A stretch of 64,000 nt of DNA from Streptomyces sp. NBC_01244 (GCF_035987325.1 NZ_CP108488.1:3658001-3722000); one strand, 5' to 3'. Positions 55,284 to 64,000 are shown, numbered from the stretch's first letter. The notes: generated by a model from the sequence alone, not told the origin. Made by a program: numbers and translations.

Positions 55284-55442
55284 AGCCGGAGACTTCGCGC
55301 GAGGGCGGCCATGAGGCGTCGGGTCGCCTCGTCGATCCGGTGGTCCTGCTCCTGGCCGGAAACGAGGACGCTCAGGGATTCGAGATGGTCGAGCCCGTCC
55401 CTTCTGACACTGGTGGGGTGGGGTTCGGCAGCTTCGCGCGAG

Positions 55443-56633
55443 TCAGCGGCTCCGCCGCCGGACGGCAACAGCGGTCACAGCCCCACCGATGAGCACGCAG
55501 GCCCCTAGGCCAAGCGCGATCCAGGCGAGGCTGCCGCTCCCCTCCGCCTTCGCCCCGGCCCGGGGGGCGTGGCCCGCCCGGCCGGAGGGGGCTGCGGAGG
55601 GGGCCTTCGCCCCGGTCCCGCCGCCGGCTGCGGCGAGGTCGGGGAGCGGGTAGACGTCCGCGGGGCCGGGGTCGCCGGGGGTCGCCACGGCGATGCGAGG
55701 CCGGACGATGCCGTAGCCGATGAAGTCACTGCGCGCGGCACCGTCGGTGGGCTTGCCGGCGGTGTTCATGAGGACCCTGAGCACCTGATTGTTGGTCCAG
55801 TCCGGGTGCGCGGACCAGATCAGCGCGGCCGAGGCGGAGGCGAGGGCTGTGGCGTCGCTCGTGCCGTGGCTGGTGCACAGCCCGCTTTTGCCTGTCGAGC
55901 AGGCCGTGACGATGTCGGCACCCGGTGCGGACAGGTCGACCTGCGAACCATGCTGCGACTCCGCAGTCACTTTGCCGTGCTTGTCGACAGCTCCGACCCC
56001 AACTACTCCAGGTGTCGCCGCGGGATACAGGGTCGCATTGGTTGAATCACCGTCATTGCCGACACCTGCGAAGATCAATTTCCCTTTAGAGAGGGCATAC
56101 TTCACTGCTTCAAGTCGCGCCGGATCCTCGGCGGGTGCGGCCATCGAGATATTAATGACCTTCGCTTCCGAGTCGGCGGCGTAGCGAATCGCTTCGGTCC
56201 AGATCAGATTGGATGCACTCTCACCTTGAGGCGTACGGATCGGAAGGATCTTGACACCTGGCGCAAGCCCGAACGCCCCATCGCCGCTAGGGTGCTCCCC
56301 AGTCCCAGCGATGATTGCCGCAATGCTCGATCCGTGGGGCATCCAGTCAGTTCGCTCATCGCCCTTATAGGACGAAGGCGCGTAGTCCTTTCCGGAGAGA
56401 ACTTGCCCTTCCAGCTCCGGGAGTCGATCTACCCCACTATCGATAACGGCGACCGTGACACCTTTCCCAGTGCTGGTCTTCCAGATTTCCTCGGCTTTCA
56501 TAGACGTGAGATGCCATTGCTGGGACCGAACCGTCTCCGCGTGGGCCGGGGTTGCGGCAATCCCAACCAGCAGGAAGCCTGTCAATGCCGCGATCCCCCT
56601 ACGCATACGCATCCCGTGCAACGTCCGCTCCAC
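55443..56633 (-). CDS. mycP: mycosin-type subtilisin protease, type VII secretion-associated
   Basis: A 396-residue exported S8 protease. The signal peptide is RMRRGIAALTGFLLVGIAAT with cleavage after AHA. The triad is Asp in VAVIDSGVD, His in MPHGSSIAAIIAG and Ser in SHGTSDATALASASAAL. The C-terminal helix (LAWIALGLGACVLIGGAVTA) anchors it to the membrane, as in MycP. GTG 56633 starts exactly after the upstream stop; ATG 56612 is an alternative. It processes or gates ESX substrates in mycobacteria. The two genes upstream encode likely partners. Confidence 0.9.
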   Translation of the reverse strand: MERTLHGMRMRRGIAALTGFLLVGIAATPAHAETVRSQQWHLTSMKAEEIWKTSTGKGVTVAVIDSGVDRLPELEGQVLSGKDYAPSSYKGDERTDWMPHGSSIAAIIAGTGEHPSGDGAFGLAPGVKILPIRTPQGESASNLIWTEAIRYAADSEAKVINISMAAPAEDPARLEAVKYALSKGKLIFAGVGNDGDSTNATLYPAATPGVVGVGAVDKHGKVTAESQHGSQVDLSAPGADIVTACSTGKSGLCTSHGTSDATALASASAALIWSAHPDWTNNQVLRVLMNTAGKPTDGAARSDFIGYGIVRPRIAVATPGDPGPADVYPLPDLAAAGGGTGAKAPSAAPSGRAGHAPRAGAKAEGSGSLAWIALGLGACVLIGGAVTAVAVRRRSR

Positions 56634-58016
56634 TCAGTCGATCACCGGCGGAACGACACGACCATCGCCCTGCCACGTCTCTTCGTCCTCAGCGAGGTAG
56701 TCAGGGCGCTCACCTTGCCGACCATCACCACGTCGGCCCGAAGCAGGCGCGCCAGCGCCACCGTGACCCATAGGGGCACTCATCGGAGCAGAGCCCGATC
56801 CACCGCGAACCAGGCCGGAACCGCCCTGGGTAAACGGCTGACCACCAGGAACCGAGCGCCCACCGACGACGCCGCCCGGTTCGGCGGCGAGACGGCGCCC
56901 AGGCATGGGGCTGCCGAGACCGCCGTGCGCTCCGCCACCACCCGTACCCATGCCGCCGCCCACACCCATCCCGCGCCCGGCCGCTTGGGCACCTGGCCCG
57001 CCGGACGTGACCGGCCGACCGCCTGTGATTCCGCTGTCGCGCGGGGGCAGCCCGGCAACACCGTCTATCCCACTGCCCTTCCAGCCAACCCCGCCACGAC
57101 CAACCCCGCCGAGCGGCTTCGGTACGCCACCGCCCGACGGCAGCGTCAGAGACGGGACGAACCCACCGGGGATGACACCCGGTCCGCCACCGCCGGGCCC
57201 GACCGGACCCGGGCCTCCGGGGGCCGAGGAAAGAGTCGTATTCGGCATCGGGCCGAAGGCATCGAGACCGGTACCGATGTTGCGGTCCGGGGCCACCGGA
57301 GCGGGGCCTGGTGTCGAACCCGTCGGCGTGGGTGCAGCGCTGCCCAACCCCGTTGCGAGACCGAAGTCAGAAGACGAACCACGGGGGCCGGCGGCCTCAG
57401 GCTTATACGAAGATCCGCCCCCTCCGGCAGATCCCGGTGAATCACCTCCAGAGCGGGCGAGCTCCACTTCCGCAAAGATGTGCGGCGGGACGAACGCCGC
57501 TGGCGGCTCCGGAAACGTCGGAATCTCCGCCATCTCCATCCCAGTAGCCGCAGCCTCATATCCCTGTGCCAGCTTCGTCATCTGCTGGATTGCCTGCTCT
57601 CGGTCGCTGCTCAGCTTCGAGTGCGCCTGCTGGCTGATCCGTTGCGCGTCGGGGTCGTTGTGGTACTCGCGGGCGGCCTTCAGGTTGGACTCGGCCCCGC
57701 TGTCGTACGTCGGCATGTTGGCCTTGACTTCGATGACGACCTGGCCGGCCTGCGTCAGCTGCTTGCCGCCCTCGGCGCTGTACTCGCTGAGGCGCAGCGT
57801 CGCGTTGCCCGTGCGGCTGACCCAGTCCTGGAAGGCCGTGGCCGATTCGCCTTCCCAGCCCGTCGCCCGGTGGTCCTTGAGGCTTTCGCCGATCTCCTTC
57901 AGGGCCGCTGCGACGTCCGTCAGCTGGGCGCCGCGGGCCTTGAGGGTCTCCGCATTGGCCGAGGCGAGCATGGCCAGCAGTTGCTGGTGCGTGTGGCTCT
58001 CGAAGTTCGTCGCCAT
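56634..58016 (-). CDS. WXG100/PPE-like type VII secretion substrate with Gly/Pro-rich tail
   Basis: A 460-residue protein. Residues 1-180 are helical with a WxG motif (HRATGWEGESATAFQDWVSR), and the rest is a low-complexity Gly/Pro/Ser extension (GGGGPGVIPGGFVPSL and similar). No YxxxD/E export signal is obvious after the helical part. It overlaps the stop of the preceding gene (TGATG) and is followed directly by mycosin. It may be secreted, or structural at the cell wall. Confidence 0.75.
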   Translation of the reverse strand: MATNFESHTHQQLLAMLASANAETLKARGAQLTDVAAALKEIGESLKDHRATGWEGESATAFQDWVSRTGNATLRLSEYSAEGGKQLTQAGQVVIEVKANMPTYDSGAESNLKAAREYHNDPDAQRISQQAHSKLSSDREQAIQQMTKLAQGYEAAATGMEMAEIPTFPEPPAAFVPPHIFAEVELARSGGDSPGSAGGGGSSYKPEAAGPRGSSSDFGLATGLGSAAPTPTGSTPGPAPVAPDRNIGTGLDAFGPMPNTTLSSAPGGPGPVGPGGGGPGVIPGGFVPSLTLPSGGGVPKPLGGVGRGGVGWKGSGIDGVAGLPPRDSGITGGRPVTSGGPGAQAAGRGMGVGGGMGTGGGGAHGGLGSPMPGRRLAAEPGGVVGGRSVPGGQPFTQGGSGLVRGGSGSAPMSAPMGHGGAGAPASGRRGDGRQGERPDYLAEDEETWQGDGRVVPPVID

Positions 58017-58516
58017 CAGAAGCCACTGCCTTGCTTCGCACCGAGAGTTGCACCCTGCGAGGCAGATCCGTGCGGCGGTGGGGGCGCGAGCGGGTCCCGC
58101 TCCGGGACGTAGTTGGCCTTCGCCTGCTCGCTGATCGCCAGCATCCGCCGCTTGGTGTCCTCGTCCACGTCCCCGAAGCCCCGACCCGCCGTCTGGATCG
58201 CGATGCCCAGCCCCTCGATCTGGTCCGCCAGCCCCTTCGACAGCGCGAGCAACTGCCCGTGCACGTTCGAGTAGGCCGTGAACAGCCGCTTGGCTTCGGC
58301 GAAGCCCTCGCCGAGGGAGGTTTCCGGGAGGGTGCCGTCCGCGAGTTGTCTGTCGCTCGCCGGAGAGCCGTCCAGCTTCGCCAGGAGACCGTCGACCCGC
58401 TTCTTGTAGGCCGCCAGCGACTCGTATTCGACCTGGAGCGCGCCCAGGGTCGCCGGCGAGGCCACGCCCACGCCGAAGTCCCGCCCTAACACGCCCGGCC
58501 CGTAGTCCACTGTCAC
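58016..58516 (-). CDS. helical WXG100-like partner protein
   Basis: A 166-residue protein from GTG 58516 (VTVDYGPGVLGRDFGVGVAS) behind GGGGAGG. Helices such as LQVEYESLAAYKKRVDGLLA and SNVHGQLLALSKGLADQIEG resemble ESX helical hairpins, though no WxG is present. The C-terminal 25 residues are disordered. Its stop overlaps the next start, so it likely forms a heterodimer with that protein. First gene of the cassette. Confidence 0.72.
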   Translation of the reverse strand: MTVDYGPGVLGRDFGVGVASPATLGALQVEYESLAAYKKRVDGLLAKLDGSPASDRQLADGTLPETSLGEGFAEAKRLFTAYSNVHGQLLALSKGLADQIEGLGIAIQTAGRGFGDVDEDTKRRMLAISEQAKANYVPERDPLAPPPPHGSASQGATLGAKQGSGF

Positions 58517-58648
58517 GATGGCCTCCCCGACTCCCCGGCTCCCCGTTCGCACACGCATACGCATACGCGCCAGCGTCCAGAGGAACTGTATCGACAGACG
58601 CCGACGGGACCCAAGTTCTGGGTTGCGGGTGCAATCAGGGCCGGGAGG

Positions 58649-60982
58649 TCAGGCGTTGGGGGACGCCACCGCCGCCGATGGCCGGATCGGGAGCCTGTTG
58701 ACCGGGCGGCCCGTCGCCGCGCGGACCGCCGAGGCCACCGCCGCGGGGGTCGTGACCACCGGGACGGCGCTCGCCGGCTTGGCGCCGAAGGGGGCCACCA
58801 CGTCGCGTTCCTCGACGAGTTTGACGATGCGGACCGTCGGGGCGTCCAGGGAGGTGGGCAGGGCGTAGCCCGTGAGGTCGGGGTGGCGGATCAGGCCGGA
58901 GGCCGTGCGGAGGTTCTCCGTCAGGGCCGCGCCCACGCCCTGGATGACGCCGGCCTCGATACGGGCCGCCAGCTGGCGGGGGTTGAGGACGCGGCCGACG
59001 TCCTGGGCGACCGCGAGTTCCACGACGCGTACCGAGCCGAGCTCGATGTCCACGTCGACCACCGCGCGGATCGCGCAGAAGGCGAGGCCCACGAAGGCGT
59101 CGCCCTGGCCGTCCCCGTCCAGCGGCTCCGTCGGGTGGGGGCGGCACTGGGCCGTGGCCCAGAGTTCCTTGCCCTCCATCGCCTCCGCGACGGTCGTGGA
59201 GAAGGCTCCGTCGTACGAGGTGATCCGGCCGTCCGCGATCTGGAGGAGTTCGGTGGACATGCCGAGCTTGTGGGCCATCGGCTGGAGGAGCTGCGTACGG
59301 ACCATCTTCGCGGCCCGTTCGACGGCGCCGCCCGAGACCCAGGTGTGGCGGCCGTGGGCGGAGGGGCCCGCCGGCGGCTGGTCGGTGTCGACCGGGGCCG
59401 TGACGACCTCGTCCACGCCGAGGATTTCCTGGACGATCTGGCGGGCCAGCGTGGAGAAGCCCTGGCCGGTGTCGACGGCCGCGCAGATGACCGTCGCCGC
59501 ACCGCCGACGATCTTCACGGTGGCGGTGGACACCTCGTCGGTGCCCTCCGCGCCGAGCATGTGGACCATGCCGACCCCGTACCCGACCCCGCGCCGCACC
59601 GCGCCCGGCTCGCCGGCGCCCTCCAGGCCGCCGGGGAGCAGCCAGTCCTCCTCCGGGGTGTCCTTCGGGAGCGGCGGGAGTTCGCAGTCGCGGACGGCGC
59701 GCAGGAGTTCCGCCACGGGGGCGGGGCAGGTGACGGTCTGGCCGGTCGGGAGCAGGTCGCCGGTGGCCAGGACGTTGCGCAGGCGAAGTTCGGCGCCGTC
59801 GATGCCGAGGGCGGCCGCCAGCTTGTCCATCTGGCCCTCGTAGGCCGCGCAGACCTGCATGGCGCCTTCGCCGCGCACGTGCCCCGACGGGGGGTTGTTG
59901 GTGCGGACCGCCCAGCCTTCGACGAAGGCGTGCGGGACCACGTACGGGCCGCAGGCGAAGGCGACCGCCGCGGCGAGGGATTCCGAGGAGGCGTCGGCGT
60001 ACGCGCCCCCGTCCATCAGGATCTGGGCCTCGACCTTGACCAGCCGGCCGTCCGCATCCGCGTGGTGGCGGTAGCGCAGCAGCGTGGGGTGGCGGTGGGG
60101 GTGGCCGAGGAAGGACTCCTCGCGGGTGGCGGCCAGTTTGACCGGGCAGCCGGTGCGCAGGGCGAGCAGGCCCAGCGGGAGCTGGAAGGCGGCGTCCTCG
60201 CGGTCGGCCGTCGCGCCCGGGACCCCGGTGACCACGACCCGTACGCGGTCCGGTTCGAGGCCGAAGCAGGCGGCGGCCAGGTCGCGGTCGGTGTGCGGGT
60301 CGGTGGAGGCGGTGTAGATCTCCACGCCGCCGTCGGGGCGCGGCACGGCCAGGCCGGCCTCGGCGCCGATGGGGGCGGGGTCCTGGCGGCCGATGCGGTA
60401 GAGGCCCTCGACGACGACGTCGCCGGTGGCTTCGGGGTCGCCGTAGCGCAGCGGGATGTGCCGGATCAGGTTGCCGTCGGGGTGCAGGTCGGGGGCGCCG
60501 AAGGCCTGCTCGGGGTCGGTGACCGGGTCGAGGAGCTCGTACTCGACGGCGATCGCGGCGGCCGCGAGGCGTGCGGTGTCCGGGTGGTCGGCGGCGACGG
60601 CGGCGATGGGCTCGCCGTGGTGGCGGACCACGTCGTGCGCGAAGACCGGCCGGTCGGCGATGCGGCGGCCGTGGGTGGTGGCGCCGGGGACGTCGGCGTG
60701 CGTGACGACGGCGCGCACGCCGGGCATTTCGGCGGCGGCGGAGGTGTCGATGGAGAGGATGCGGGCGTGGGCGTGCGGGGAGCGCAGCACGGCGGCCCAG
60801 AGGAGGCCCTCGGCCCACAGGTCGGCGGCGTAGGGGAACGTGCCCTCGGTCTTGGCCCGGGTGTCGGTGGCCGGTACGGACGCGCCGATGCCGCGCGGGA
60901 CCGCCGACTCCGAGGGCTCCGCGCCCTCGGGCACCGGTGTCGTGACCGATACCGGGACCGTCGCCGCGTCGTGGGCGCTCAC
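58649..60982 (-). CDS. xanthine dehydrogenase family molybdopterin-binding subunit
   Basis: A 777-residue large subunit of a molybdenum hydroxylase. The aldehyde oxidase/xanthine dehydrogenase a/b hammerhead domain spans residues about 35-145 (LLWAAVLRSPHAHARILSID). The Mo-cofactor domain then shows LAATREESFLGHPHRHPTLL, GPYVVPHAFVEGWAVRTNNP and CAAVDTGQGFSTLARQIVQE. GTG 60982 overlaps the preceding stop (GTGA). The active-site Glu near the end is not pinpointed. Substrate (a purine or N-heterocycle) is unknown. Confidence 0.92.
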   Translation of the reverse strand: MSAHDAATVPVSVTTPVPEGAEPSESAVPRGIGASVPATDTRAKTEGTFPYAADLWAEGLLWAAVLRSPHAHARILSIDTSAAAEMPGVRAVVTHADVPGATTHGRRIADRPVFAHDVVRHHGEPIAAVAADHPDTARLAAAAIAVEYELLDPVTDPEQAFGAPDLHPDGNLIRHIPLRYGDPEATGDVVVEGLYRIGRQDPAPIGAEAGLAVPRPDGGVEIYTASTDPHTDRDLAAACFGLEPDRVRVVVTGVPGATADREDAAFQLPLGLLALRTGCPVKLAATREESFLGHPHRHPTLLRYRHHADADGRLVKVEAQILMDGGAYADASSESLAAAVAFACGPYVVPHAFVEGWAVRTNNPPSGHVRGEGAMQVCAAYEGQMDKLAAALGIDGAELRLRNVLATGDLLPTGQTVTCPAPVAELLRAVRDCELPPLPKDTPEEDWLLPGGLEGAGEPGAVRRGVGYGVGMVHMLGAEGTDEVSTATVKIVGGAATVICAAVDTGQGFSTLARQIVQEILGVDEVVTAPVDTDQPPAGPSAHGRHTWVSGGAVERAAKMVRTQLLQPMAHKLGMSTELLQIADGRITSYDGAFSTTVAEAMEGKELWATAQCRPHPTEPLDGDGQGDAFVGLAFCAIRAVVDVDIELGSVRVVELAVAQDVGRVLNPRQLAARIEAGVIQGVGAALTENLRTASGLIRHPDLTGYALPTSLDAPTVRIVKLVEERDVVAPFGAKPASAVPVVTTPAAVASAVRAATGRPVNRLPIRPSAAVASPNA

Positions 60983-63033
60983 GCCGTGCCTCCCTCGTGG
61001 TTGCCGTGGTTGCCCTGCTGGCCGAGCATCCCGTGGTTCCCGTGGTTGCCCTGGTGGCCGTGGTCGCCGTGGTCGCCCTGCATCCCGTGGACGCCGCCCT
61101 CGCCCGGCGGGGCCTGGTGCGGGATCCGGGCCTCGGCGGAGGCCGCGGAGGCCGCTTCGGCCGCCGATCCGCGCTCGGCGACGACCTCGCGCACGGCCTC
61201 GATGACGCCCGAGTAGCCGGAGCAGCGGCAGAGGTTGCCGCACAGGGCCTGGCGGGTCTCCAGCTCGCTGGGGGCGTGGTTGCCCTCCAGCAGGTCGTGG
61301 ATGGTCATGGCCATGCCGGGGACGCAGAACCCGCACTGCACCGCACCCGACCTGCACAACGCCTCTTGTACGTCCGACAGTTCCCCGTCGGTCGCGAGAC
61401 CTTCCACGGTCCGAACCTCACTGCCCGCCGCGGTGGCCGCCGGGACGAGGCAGGAGGCGACGAGCCGGCCGTCGACCTGCACGGCGCAGGCGCCGCATTC
61501 GCCCTGCGAGCAGCCGTCCTTGGCGCCGGCGAGGCCGAGGCGCTCGCGCAGCACGTAGAGGAGGGACTCGCCGATCCACGCGCCGGTGACGGGGCGGTCG
61601 GCGCCGTTGACGCGCAGGACGTAGGAGGCCGACGGGTGCTCGTGCTGGGCGACGGCCGCGGCGTCCGCTCCGTCCCCTCTGCCCGTGGGTTCTTCCTCGT
61701 ACGTCGCCCCCTCGCCCGGAGCCCCTTCGGCCGTATCCGCCGGCGCCGTCCCGACAGCCGGGTCGGCGTCGTCCGTACCCGGCGCGGGCGCGGCCCCGGC
61801 TCCGCCGGCGGCCGGCACGGCTCCGCCGTCACCCTGCTCCGCCTCCACGACCACGGCTCCGGCTCCGGCTCCGGCCTGATCCCCGGCTTCGCCCGCGACC
61901 CCCTCGAGGGCCCCGGCCTCACCATCGCCCCGGGCTTCGTCAGCACCCCGGGCTTCGCCCTCGGTCCCCGGATGCTGCCGCTCCCCCGAGTCCGGGAGCT
62001 GCGCCGGACCGTGGGCGGCTTCGATGTCGTGCGGGGCCGGGTAGCCCGGCTCGCCGTCCAGCGGGGTACCGACCCCCGGGCCGCCCAGCACGCGCGGTCC
62101 GCGCCCCGGGGCCGAGGTGGAGCCGAAGGGTCCGCCGGCCGGCGCGAAAGCCCCGGGAAGCACCCCGGAGCCCAGCGGGTCCGAACCCAACGGGTCCGAG
62201 GCCAGCGGGTCCGAGCCCAACGGCGAATCCAGCGGGTCGGAGCCCGGCCCGTCGGAGCCCGGCCCGTCCCCGCCCGGCTGCTGCGCCACGTAGCCGCGCG
62301 CACCCTCGAAGTCCGGATGGGCCGCCCACGGAGCCGCGGCCCCGCCGGGCAGCGTCGCGGGGGCCTGGCTCCAGTCGGCCGAGGCCGCGAGCTGCCCGAA
62401 GCTGCCCGTGTCGCCCGCGCCGCCCGGGGTCCACACGTCGCTCGCAACCGCTTCGGGGAACCGCCACTCGGCGGTGGACCCCGGCTCGTGCACGCCGGCC
62501 CGGCTCCCCGCGAAGGGCTCCGCGAAGGGTTCCGCGAAGGACTCGCCGAAGGGCTCCGCGTAGGACTCCGCGAAAGGCTCCGCGTGGGGCTGCCCGAAGG
62601 GCTCCGCGACGGGCTCGGCCACCGGCTCCGCCGCCGGATCCGCGAACGCCGCGGCCACCGACGCCGGAATCGGCACCGACGCGGGGATCGGGGCCCGCGC
62701 CGCGGCCCCCGAAGTTCCCGCGGCCGCACCCGCGTCCGCCGGAGCCGCCGAACCCGCCTCCGGCCACTGCACCGGGATCGTCCACGTGCCCGTGGCCGCA
62801 GGATCCGTACTCCCGCTGCCCAGCGGCACGATCATCGGCGGCGGCACGTAGCCGTGCCCGGGGGCCGCGAGGGGCTCCCCGGTGCCGAGCGCGTCCAGCA
62901 TGTCCTGCGGCAGTTTCACGAAGGCCGTCGCGTCGGAGTCGTACTCGCCGCCGTGCGGCACCGGCTCCCAGCCCCAGTGGGGTCCGGCAGATCCCGTGGG
63001 ACCCGCCGGGTCCGTGTTCTCGTTCTCGCTCAT
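60979..63033 (-). CDS. [2Fe-2S] subunit of xanthine dehydrogenase family with giant disordered N-terminal region
   Basis: A 684-residue protein, about four times the family's normal length of 150-200. Residues 1-465 are disordered, Ala/Pro/Gly/Glu-rich, with EPFAEPF-type and SDPLGSDPLGSD-type repeats. The ferredoxin domain starts near 470 (YVLRVNGADRPVTGAW) with CSQGECGACAVQVDG and SC; the second cluster domain has QCGFCVPGMAM and LCGNLCRCSGYSGV. The last 35 residues are Gly-X-Y triplets with many His (GDHGDHGHQGNHGNHG). Start ATG 63033. All eight cluster cysteines are visible. It should pass electrons from the Mo site to FAD. Confidence 0.9.
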   Translation of the reverse strand: MSENENTDPAGPTGSAGPHWGWEPVPHGGEYDSDATAFVKLPQDMLDALGTGEPLAAPGHGYVPPPMIVPLGSGSTDPAATGTWTIPVQWPEAGSAAPADAGAAAGTSGAAARAPIPASVPIPASVAAAFADPAAEPVAEPVAEPFGQPHAEPFAESYAEPFGESFAEPFAEPFAGSRAGVHEPGSTAEWRFPEAVASDVWTPGGAGDTGSFGQLAASADWSQAPATLPGGAAAPWAAHPDFEGARGYVAQQPGGDGPGSDGPGSDPLDSPLGSDPLASDPLGSDPLGSGVLPGAFAPAGGPFGSTSAPGRGPRVLGGPGVGTPLDGEPGYPAPHDIEAAHGPAQLPDSGERQHPGTEGEARGADEARGDGEAGALEGVAGEAGDQAGAGAGAVVVEAEQGDGGAVPAAGGAGAAPAPGTDDADPAVGTAPADTAEGAPGEGATYEEEPTGRGDGADAAAVAQHEHPSASYVLRVNGADRPVTGAWIGESLLYVLRERLGLAGAKDGCSQGECGACAVQVDGRLVASCLVPAATAAGSEVRTVEGLATDGELSDVQEALCRSGAVQCGFCVPGMAMTIHDLLEGNHAPSELETRQALCGNLCRCSGYSGVIEAVREVVAERGSAAEAASAASAEARIPHQAPPGEGGVHGMQGDHGDHGHQGNHGNHGMLGQQGNHGNHEGGTA

Positions 63034-63962
63034 GAGCTCAGCGCCCTCCCCAGGGCCCTCCGTGCCAGCACGGCCACCGTCCGCCGCAAATGCAGTACTG
63101 CGGGAGCCACCGGCTCCCCCTGGTCGGGTACGCACGCCGCCGCGACGTACTCGCCGAAGGCTTCCAGCGCCTCGGGGGCCAGGCTGCGGTCCCCGTCCCA
63201 GTCGATCAACGAAGCAACCCACTGCTCGGCTTCCAGCGGCCGCAGCGGCATCGGGGCGACCGCGCCGATCGCGCAGCGCACACCCCGGCGCGCGGGGTCC
63301 AGCACGAGCCCGACGGACGCCACCGCGCGCCCCGGTCCCGTACGGCCCGTGGCCTTGAGGAACACCTGCGGCGCGTGCAGCAACGGCACCCGCACGAAGC
63401 CGATCAGCTCTCCGGGGCGGAGCATCTCCCGGCCGGCCAGCAGGTGCGAGACCGGGATCTCGCGCCGCGATCCGCCGGGCCCGACGATGACGAGTACGGC
63501 CTCCAGCGCGGCCAGCACGGGGAGCGCGTCACCCGTCGGCGCGGCCGTGGCGATGTTGCCGCCCAGGGTGCCGGCGTTGCGGATCTGCGGCGGGCCCGCG
63601 GCGCGTGCGGCGGCGGCCAGGGCCGGGATCAGGGCGGCGAAGTCCGGCCGGCCCATGCGCGCGTGCGTGAGGCCGGCGCCGAGCAGCGCGTGGCCGTCCT
63701 GGTACTGCCAGCCGCGGATCTCGTTGATCCGGCCGAGGCCCACGAGTGCGGCGGGGCGCAGGAGTCCCGCGTTGACGGCGGCCATGAGGTCGGTGCCGCC
63801 CGCCACGGGGACGGCGGCGGGCATGGCCGCGAGCGCCGCCACGGCCTCGTCGAGCGAGGCCGGCAGCGTCACGGACTGCTCCGCGTTCCCCGCCCGCGGG
63901 TCGCTGCGGGGCCCCTGGGACGAGTCCCGTGCCTGCGGTGCGTGCGGTGCGTGCGTGGTCAA
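63030..63962 (-). CDS. FAD-binding subunit of xanthine dehydrogenase family
   Basis: A 310-residue flavin subunit. VTLPASLDEAVAALAAMPAA and VPVAGGTDLMAAVNAGLLRP form the FAD site, and QIRNAGTLGGNIATAAPTGD is the FAD-binding loop; the CO_deh_flav_C domain follows (GRAVASVGLVLDPARRGVRC). TTG 63962 (MTTHAPHAPQARD in translation) is the only start that keeps the N-terminus known in this family. First gene of the operon; its stop overlaps the Fe-S subunit start (ATGA). The promoter lies just beyond the window end. Confidence 0.9.
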   Translation of the reverse strand: MTTHAPHAPQARDSSQGPRSDPRAGNAEQSVTLPASLDEAVAALAAMPAAVPVAGGTDLMAAVNAGLLRPAALVGLGRINEIRGWQYQDGHALLGAGLTHARMGRPDFAALIPALAAAARAAGPPQIRNAGTLGGNIATAAPTGDALPVLAALEAVLVIVGPGGSRREIPVSHLLAGREMLRPGELIGFVRVPLLHAPQVFLKATGRTGPGRAVASVGLVLDPARRGVRCAIGAVAPMPLRPLEAEQWVASLIDWDGDRSLAPEALEAFGEYVAAACVPDQGEPVAPAVLHLRRTVAVLARRALGRALSS

Positions 63963-64000
63963 CCCAGCTGCCCCTTCCCGATGTCCCGGTCCCGGCGCTC

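Noticed and set aside
55229..55468. 79-residue minus-strand frame (TTG start) between the mycosin and the membrane protein genes
   Set aside because: It overlaps both neighbours, begins at TTG without a ribosome site and shows no family motif. It might be a relic, but the evidence is too thin.
60990..61090. Regular short DNA repeats considered as a CRISPR-like or VNTR array
   Set aside because: They are 9-bp in-frame repeats encoding the Gly-X-Y tail of the Fe-S subunit; there are no spacers or cas genes.

Overview
The window is high-GC actinobacterial chromosome, almost certainly Streptomyces. Evidence includes strong third-position GC in the coding frames, frequent GTG/TTG starts, an SsgA-like sporulation protein (ssgG), DasR operator (dre) sites on N-acetylglucosamine PTS genes, a mycosin/WXG-type secretion cassette and mec-cysO-cysM cysteine biosynthesis genes. 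From memory, the order rph / nagF-nagE1-nagE2 / mec-cysO-cysM / clpS / pncB / ssgG / hpd resembles the central chromosome of S. coelicolor. I could not align it. Most of the window is therefore ordinary core and semi-core DNA with a few accessory patches.

Layout. 1-8.3 kb: a cut AbiEi-like gene, a GNAT acetyltransferase, small membrane proteins, a methyltransferase, DUF445 and DUF1707 proteins and a three-gene ABC-2 exporter. 8.5-12.8 kb: a class A penicillin-binding protein, a guanidine-type SMR exporter behind a probable guanidine-III riboswitch, a GroES-like protein, a DUF3618 protein and the Bcp peroxiredoxin. 12.9-14.5 kb: two overlapping HNH endonuclease genes built of homing-endonuclease-type repeats, 11 bp upstream of an odd class I tRNA with anticodon UAG. 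14.6-16.5 kb: rdgB, a lipoprotein gene and rph. 16.6-20.1 kb: the GlcNAc PTS genes nagF, nagE1 and nagE2 with three dre sites. 20.2-29.8 kb: a metallo-beta-lactamase-fold enzyme, a MazF-like/DUF488 pair, a dispersed inverted-repeat element, cysM-cysO-mec with a cysteine-coding leader peptide, an amino-acid permease, clpS-DUF2017, pncB and pncA with a second repeat copy.

29.9-45.2 kb: a secreted M6 (immune inhibitor A) metalloprotease, two RDD-family membrane proteins, ssgG, a glycolate-oxidase-type FAD enzyme, a TPR protein, hpd with a divergent Lrp/AsnC regulator, and an OpuC-type compatible-solute ABC operon. 45.2-53.5 kb: an ArsR-type regulator with its probable operator, a His-rich small protein and an MFS exporter; a Lon-like S16 protease; an IclR regulator; an SF2 helicase; a Doc/antitoxin pair; another MFS exporter. 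53.7-58.5 kb: tRNA-Cys, an unrecognised membrane protein with a lower-GC feel, then mycosin and two probable type VII substrates. 58.6-64 kb: a three-subunit xanthine-dehydrogenase-family molybdo-enzyme whose iron-sulfur subunit carries an enormous disordered N-terminal region and a collagen-like His-rich tail.

The points most worth following up are the class I UAG tRNA beside tandem HNH genes, the guanidine-III riboswitch/SMR unit, the CysO C-terminal extension with its leader peptide, the remodelled iron-sulfur subunit, and the isolated type VII secretion cassette. I found no CRISPR array, prophage, insertion sequence or biosynthetic gene cluster. All calls are by eye from sequence and memory of families; no database search was run.
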